From the NCBI RefSeq assembly GCF_008629675.1, contig NZ_VWOX01000014.1:116488-180487 (forward strand): DNA of 64,000 nt, read 5' to 3'. The DNA comes from Roseiconus nitratireducens (lineage in GTDB: Bacteria > Planctomycetota > Planctomycetia > Pirellulales > Pirellulaceae). The translations under genes and the position numbers were made by a program. Below, piece by piece: positions 60,350-64,000 of the stretch (within the stretch, counting starts at the first letter, position 1; every line of letters starts with the position of its first letter). Under the pieces are notes generated by a model, which saw only the letters and a list, made by a program, of their open reading frames with translations, had not been told where the DNA came from and searched no databases.

Positions 60350-61936
60350 ATGATTGCCACCGAGACCAATCACCAGAACGTTGTCGTTGTCGGGAGTGGG
60401 CTGGCTGGCCTTTCGAGTGCCTGTGTCCTGGCGGCCCGCGGCCATCGCGTGACTTTGCTGGAGAAGAACGATTGGATCGGCGGAAAGGCGGCCCAACACA
60501 CCGCCGAAGGCTATCGTTTCGACATGGGGCCAACCATCTTGACGCTCCCGAGTGTGCTCAAGCGGGTCTTCGATGAAGCCGATCGCCGGATGGAAGACTA
60601 CCTGGACATTGTTCCCCTGGATCCGCAATGGCGTTGCTTCTTTGAAAGCGACGGCAAGGGAGCAACACAGGATCAAACCGTTCTGGATCTGGTCGCCGAT
60701 ACCGAAGCGATGAAGGCCAACCTGAATCGCTTCACGGGTGGATCCGCATCGGGCGACGGGTACGAACGTTTCCTGAAGCTGAGCGAACAGCTGCACGGAG
60801 TCTCGGACCGGTTCTTCTTTTGGCGATCGATCGGCGGATTGGGCGACACGATGGACGTCGGGGGATCTTTTTCGATCAAAGTGCTCAAGGATGTGCTTTC
60901 TTTGCGGATGGGCAAAAGCGTTGCATCGGTCGTCCGGTCTCACGTCCCCGATGCGCGCGTCGCACAGATGATGGATCACTTCACCCAGTACGTCGGTTCC
61001 AGCCCGTATGCGTCGCCGGCGGTGCTTTGCGGCATCGCCCACATGCAGACCGATGAAGGCATCTGGTATCCGATGGGAGGCACGCGGGCGGTTCCCGAGG
61101 CGTTGGGCCGGCTGGCGGTCGAGTTGGGCGTGGAGGTGCGAACCGGCGTCGATGTGATGAGAATCCAGGCCAACAGACGCAAAGTCACCGGCGTGGTGAC
61201 CGCCGCGGGCGAAACCTTGCCGTGCGATGCCGTGGTCAGCAACTGCGATGCCGTCCGCACCTACCGCGAATTGCTCCGCGATACGCCGCAGTCCAAAGAC
61301 TTTGAAAAGTCCAACCATCATGCCCCGGCTTGCAGCGGTGTCGTTCTGTACCTGGGGCTGAATCGACGCTACGAACAGCTCCTGCACCACAACTTCGTGT
61401 TCTCCAAAGATCCGGAACAGGAATTCGACTGGATCTACCACCGGGGTGAACCGGCACCGGATCCGACCGCGTACGTGTGCGCCCCGGCGGTGACCGAACC
61501 GGCGGTGGCACCGGAAGGCTGCGAGGCGCTGTACGTGCTGGTGCACACACCCTACTTGCGAGAGCACCATGACTGGAAAAGCATGTTGCCGAAATACCGC
61601 GAAGTGATCCTGGATAAATTGGAGTCGTGCGCCTCGATGCAAGGCATTCGCGATTCGATTGTGTACGAAGCGTCGCTGACACCGGAGGGCATCCACAACC
61701 GCTATCGAGTGCTCAACGGAGCGATCTATGGTTTGGCCAGCCACGGAAAGTACTTGGGGGCGTTCAAGCCGGGGAACCGCCGCAAGGATTTCAACGGATT
61801 GTACTTGGCGGGCGGTGCCGCGCACCCGGGACCCGGGATGCCGATGGTGATGATGAGCGGGTGGATTGCCGCCGACGCGTTGGACCAGGATGCCCGAGCC
61901 GGTAAGCTGGCGGAGCGGGCCGCTGTCGCGACCTGA
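60350..61936 (+). CDS. CrtI/CrtN-type carotenoid desaturase or oxidase
   Basis: A 528-aa FAD enzyme of the phytoene desaturase family. The FAD motif is VVVVGSGLAGLSSACVLAARGHRVTLLEKNDWIGGKA, followed by GYRFDMGPTILTLPSVLKRVF (the CrtI-type MGPT), SPYASPAVLCGIAHMQTDEGIWYPMGGTRAVPEALGRLAVELGVEV, and C-terminal GLYLAGGAAHPGPGMPMVMMSGWIAADAL. In the staphyloxanthin-like set it could be CrtN (desaturase) or CrtP (terminal oxidase); the sequence alone does not settle which. Begins 97 bp after the aldehyde dehydrogenase gene. Confidence 0.85.
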   Translation: MIATETNHQNVVVVGSGLAGLSSACVLAARGHRVTLLEKNDWIGGKAAQHTAEGYRFDMGPTILTLPSVLKRVFDEADRRMEDYLDIVPLDPQWRCFFESDGKGATQDQTVLDLVADTEAMKANLNRFTGGSASGDGYERFLKLSEQLHGVSDRFFFWRSIGGLGDTMDVGGSFSIKVLKDVLSLRMGKSVASVVRSHVPDARVAQMMDHFTQYVGSSPYASPAVLCGIAHMQTDEGIWYPMGGTRAVPEALGRLAVELGVEVRTGVDVMRIQANRRKVTGVVTAAGETLPCDAVVSNCDAVRTYRELLRDTPQSKDFEKSNHHAPACSGVVLYLGLNRRYEQLLHHNFVFSKDPEQEFDWIYHRGEPAPDPTAYVCAPAVTEPAVAPEGCEALYVLVHTPYLREHHDWKSMLPKYREVILDKLESCASMQGIRDSIVYEASLTPEGIHNRYRVLNGAIYGLASHGKYLGAFKPGNRRKDFNGLYLAGGAAHPGPGMPMVMMSGWIAADALDQDARAGKLAERAAVAT

Positions 61937-61946
61937 ACCGCGGATC

Positions 61947-62852
61947 ATGGAAATCCGCGTCGAGGCGGGCAGAGGAACATCGGTGGTCAGCGGAGCATCC
62001 GAAACGGAAATGAGTGGTCGTTCAACCCCAGGGGACCAACCTCGCACAGCGAGTCATCCAGGCGGTGGCATGCGTCCAACCGCTCCCTGGTTTCTGGACG
62101 GTTTCCACCGATTCCTGCGGCCTTACCTGCGTCGGCATTTTCACGCCATCGCCATTGAATCCGGACGCAGGCCGCATCTTGCGGACATTGACCCCGCGGT
62201 TCCCATGATCATTTACGCCAACCATCCCTCATGGTGGGACCCGCTGATCGCCCATTTTCTCAACCGCAGTCTGTTTCCCGGCCGTCAGTTTCATGCGCCG
62301 ATCGATGCCGAGGCGTTGGAGCAGTACCGTGTGTTTGAAAAGCTGGGGTTTTACGGCGTGCGGCTTTCCAGCAAGTCGGGTGCTGCGGCGTTCTTGCGTC
62401 GCAGCGTGGAGGTAATCGATCAAGGCAACACGGCGTTGTGGCTGACTCCGGAGGGAAGGTTTGCCGATGCCCGTGATCACCAGGCTGAACTGATGCCCGG
62501 GCTAGCGCACCTGTGCACCCGGATCGATTCGGCGATCGTGTTGCCGCTGGCGCTGGAGTACGTTTTTTGGGAAGAACGATTGCCGGTGTGCCTGGTCTCG
62601 CTGGGCCTGCCAATCCGCGTCGATCAACATCGTGGCGACAGCAAAACGGACTGGTCCGTTCGGTTAACCGTGCGGCTTCGCGACACGCAAACGAGGCTGG
62701 CGGATCTGGCGATCGCGCGGTCGGCCGATCCGTTCGACAATTTGCTGCGGGGAACCCGTGGCAGCGGCATGGCCTACGACACCTTCAGGCGGGCCAAGGC
62801 GTGGCTGACGGGTCAATCATACAAAGCCGGCCACGGGGACCAATTTGAATGA
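61947..62852 (+). CDS. PlsC-like acyltransferase (CrtO-like role suggested)
   Basis: A 301-aa protein with the 1-acylglycerol-phosphate acyltransferase motif YANHPSWWDPLIAHFL (His93-Asp98), a second block YRVFEKLGFYGVRLSSKSGAAAFLRRSVEVIDQGNTALWLTPEGRFADARDHQAELMPGLAHL with the EG-R motif. In staphyloxanthin synthesis CrtO adds the fatty acid to the glucosyl moiety; the position in this cluster suggests that role, but a lipid acyltransferase cannot be excluded. ATG 61947 is preferred over 61866, which overlaps the desaturase. Its stop overlaps the next start as ATGA. Confidence 0.75.
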   Translation: MEIRVEAGRGTSVVSGASETEMSGRSTPGDQPRTASHPGGGMRPTAPWFLDGFHRFLRPYLRRHFHAIAIESGRRPHLADIDPAVPMIIYANHPSWWDPLIAHFLNRSLFPGRQFHAPIDAEALEQYRVFEKLGFYGVRLSSKSGAAAFLRRSVEVIDQGNTALWLTPEGRFADARDHQAELMPGLAHLCTRIDSAIVLPLALEYVFWEERLPVCLVSLGLPIRVDQHRGDSKTDWSVRLTVRLRDTQTRLADLAIARSADPFDNLLRGTRGSGMAYDTFRRAKAWLTGQSYKAGHGDQFE

Positions 62853-64000
62853 TGTTGTCGTTGGCGATTCTCGCCGCCATTCTGTCTGCCATCCCGGCGC
62901 TGATGTTTCTGGCCAATTTGCCGCGGTTCTGTGACTTGGTCGACATGGACCTGGTCGACAGGGAGTCGGCCGAAATTGAATCTCCGGACGATGCGTCCGT
63001 TTCGGTGCTGATTCCTGCTCGAGACGAACAGGCGGGCATTGCGGATTGTTTGCGACACGCGCTGGCTAGCGAGCGGGTGCGGGTCGAGGTGATCGTGTTG
63101 GACGATCAATCGACCGATGCCACCGCGGAGATCGTCAGCGGGGCGGCGAAAAGCGACGATCGTGTCCGGCTGCTCCATGGTCGTCCGTTGCCCGAGGGTT
63201 GGAACGGAAAGCAGCATGCCTGCCGCCAACTGGCCGACGCGGCAGCCTACGACCGATTCGCTTTCCTGGACGCCGATGTCCATCTGGCGCCGATGGCGTT
63301 GCGACGCCTAGTCGACCATCAAGACGTTCGCGGAGTCGGATTGCTGAGCGCTTTCCCGCACCAGCGGACAGGAACTTGGTTGGAAGCCTGGCTGATTCCA
63401 ATCATGCACTACGTTCTGTTGGGGTTCCTGCCGTTCGGCCGAATGCGGGCCGACGTGGATCCGAATCTTGCGGCCGGGTGTGGGCAGTTGTTTTTGTCGA
63501 CGCGGCAAGCGTATAGGCAGGCCGGGACGCACGAAGCGATCAAGGCGTCACGGCATGACGGCCTGAAATTGCCTCGGGGCTACCGTCGCGCCGGGATCAT
63601 GACCGACGTCATTGACGGCACGGATCTGGCCGATTGTCGGATGTATCGGGGGGCTGCGGAGGTGATCCATGGCGTGCTGAAGAATGCCATCGAAGGCATT
63701 GCCAATCCGCGTTTGATCGTCTTGTTCACCGTGTTGCTGCTGGGGGCCAGCCTGCTGCCGGTTGTCGCATTGATCGGAGCGATCGCGCAAGGCAATCGGC
63801 CGGCTCTCTACGTGTCGATCGTGGCCGTGCTGCTCTCTCACCTGCCGCGCTTGATCGCGGCGGCTCGATTTCGGCAGTCCTGGTTCGGTGCGATTTGCCA
63901 CGTGCCGGCAATGATGACCTTTGTGGCGTTGCAGTGGGTCGCCCTGGCGAATCACTTGATGGGGCGAAAGATCGCCTGGCGCGGACGTTCGGAATCATGA
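62849..64000 (+). CDS. Family 2 glycosyltransferase (CrtQ-like role suggested)
   Basis: A 383-aa membrane glycosyltransferase. An N-terminal membrane anchor (MLSLAILAAILSAIPALMFLANL), then GT-A core VSVLIPARDEQAGIADCLRHAL, VIVLDDQSTDATAEIV, GWNGKQHACRQLADAA, FAFLDADVHLAP (DxD) and GCGQLFLSTRQAY, plus two to three C-terminal membrane segments (LIVLFTVLLLGASLLPVVALIGAI; VAVLLSHLPRLI; MMTFVALQWVALANHLM). This layout fits CrtQ/HpnB-type enzymes. In the cluster it would glycosylate a carotenoic acid. Complete; its TGA is the last codon of the window. Confidence 0.8.
   Translation: MMLSLAILAAILSAIPALMFLANLPRFCDLVDMDLVDRESAEIESPDDASVSVLIPARDEQAGIADCLRHALASERVRVEVIVLDDQSTDATAEIVSGAAKSDDRVRLLHGRPLPEGWNGKQHACRQLADAAAYDRFAFLDADVHLAPMALRRLVDHQDVRGVGLLSAFPHQRTGTWLEAWLIPIMHYVLLGFLPFGRMRADVDPNLAAGCGQLFLSTRQAYRQAGTHEAIKASRHDGLKLPRGYRRAGIMTDVIDGTDLADCRMYRGAAEVIHGVLKNAIEGIANPRLIVLFTVLLLGASLLPVVALIGAIAQGNRPALYVSIVAVLLSHLPRLIAAARFRQSWFGAICHVPAMMTFVALQWVALANHLMGRKIAWRGRSES

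Noticed and set aside
58750..62047. Two long minus-strand frames (539 and 602 codons)
   Set aside because: Antisense of the aldehyde dehydrogenase and desaturase genes; composition Arg/His/Gln-rich with no motifs.

Overview
The window is a high-GC bacterial chromosome segment that reads as a planctomycete of the Rhodopirellula/Pirellula type. The supporting evidence is a Tyr/Thr/Val-rich (YTV) cell-wall protein, a surface protein with the planctomycete N-terminal motif (IEQLAQRRVLA) plus dockerin repeats, a sulfatase, two unusual Ser/Thr kinases, and a tyrosine recombinase with a GFGN box in place of the usual arginine box. No rRNA or CRISPR is present. One tRNA gene was found.

Layout. 1-9.3 kb: a kinase-Hsp70 fusion running off the left edge, hemC, a Tat-exported TIM-barrel isomerase, an M48 membrane peptidase, a WYL-like small protein, mnmD and a degenerate kinase. 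9.5-20 kb: the YTV protein, then an operon read leftwards (YqiJ-like membrane protein, flotillin, possible 88-aa ORF, 1751-aa AAA ATPase). 20-28.4 kb: M50/CBS protease, RbsD/FucU protein, a membrane protein, a dolichol-type GT2, and a tightly overlapping hpt-GT-GT unit. 28.6-40.36 kb: a mobile element inserted in a tRNA-Ser(UGA) gene. 40.3-58.6 kb: the intact tRNA-Ser, a flippase, an O-methyltransferase, a cysteine-less thioredoxin-fold lipoprotein, the cadherin/dockerin surface protein, a Met/Gln-repeat protein, an M13 peptidase, a sulfatase and a duplicated SurA-like chaperone. 58.8-64 kb: four genes resembling the late steps of staphyloxanthin-type C30 carotenoid synthesis.

The mobile element (about 11.7 kb, flanked by a 42-bp direct repeat) is the most interesting part. 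Almost all of its genes lie on the minus strand and overlap at ATGA or GTGA junctions. It encodes an integrase, an excisionase-like HTH, a small DUF3820/J-like protein, a P4-type primase-helicase, a coiled-coil protein, a major capsid protein and a tail tape-measure protein. I see no terminase, portal, prohead protease, tail tube or lysis gene, so it resembles a phage satellite or a capsid-encoding island more than a prophage. Its ends carry repeated AAAGGGTA motifs, and inside are clustered GGAACA repeats, a 15-bp inverted-repeat leader, strong terminators and a GC-rich segment dense in inverted repeats. It integrated in the 5' half of the tRNA gene, so it must supply the tRNA's 5' half and promoter.

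A second candidate system is the YqiJ/flotillin/giant ATPase operon at 11.5-20 kb. Two families of palindromic chromosomal repeats (4566-4671 with 58597-58616, and 56250-56607) sit in intergenic space.
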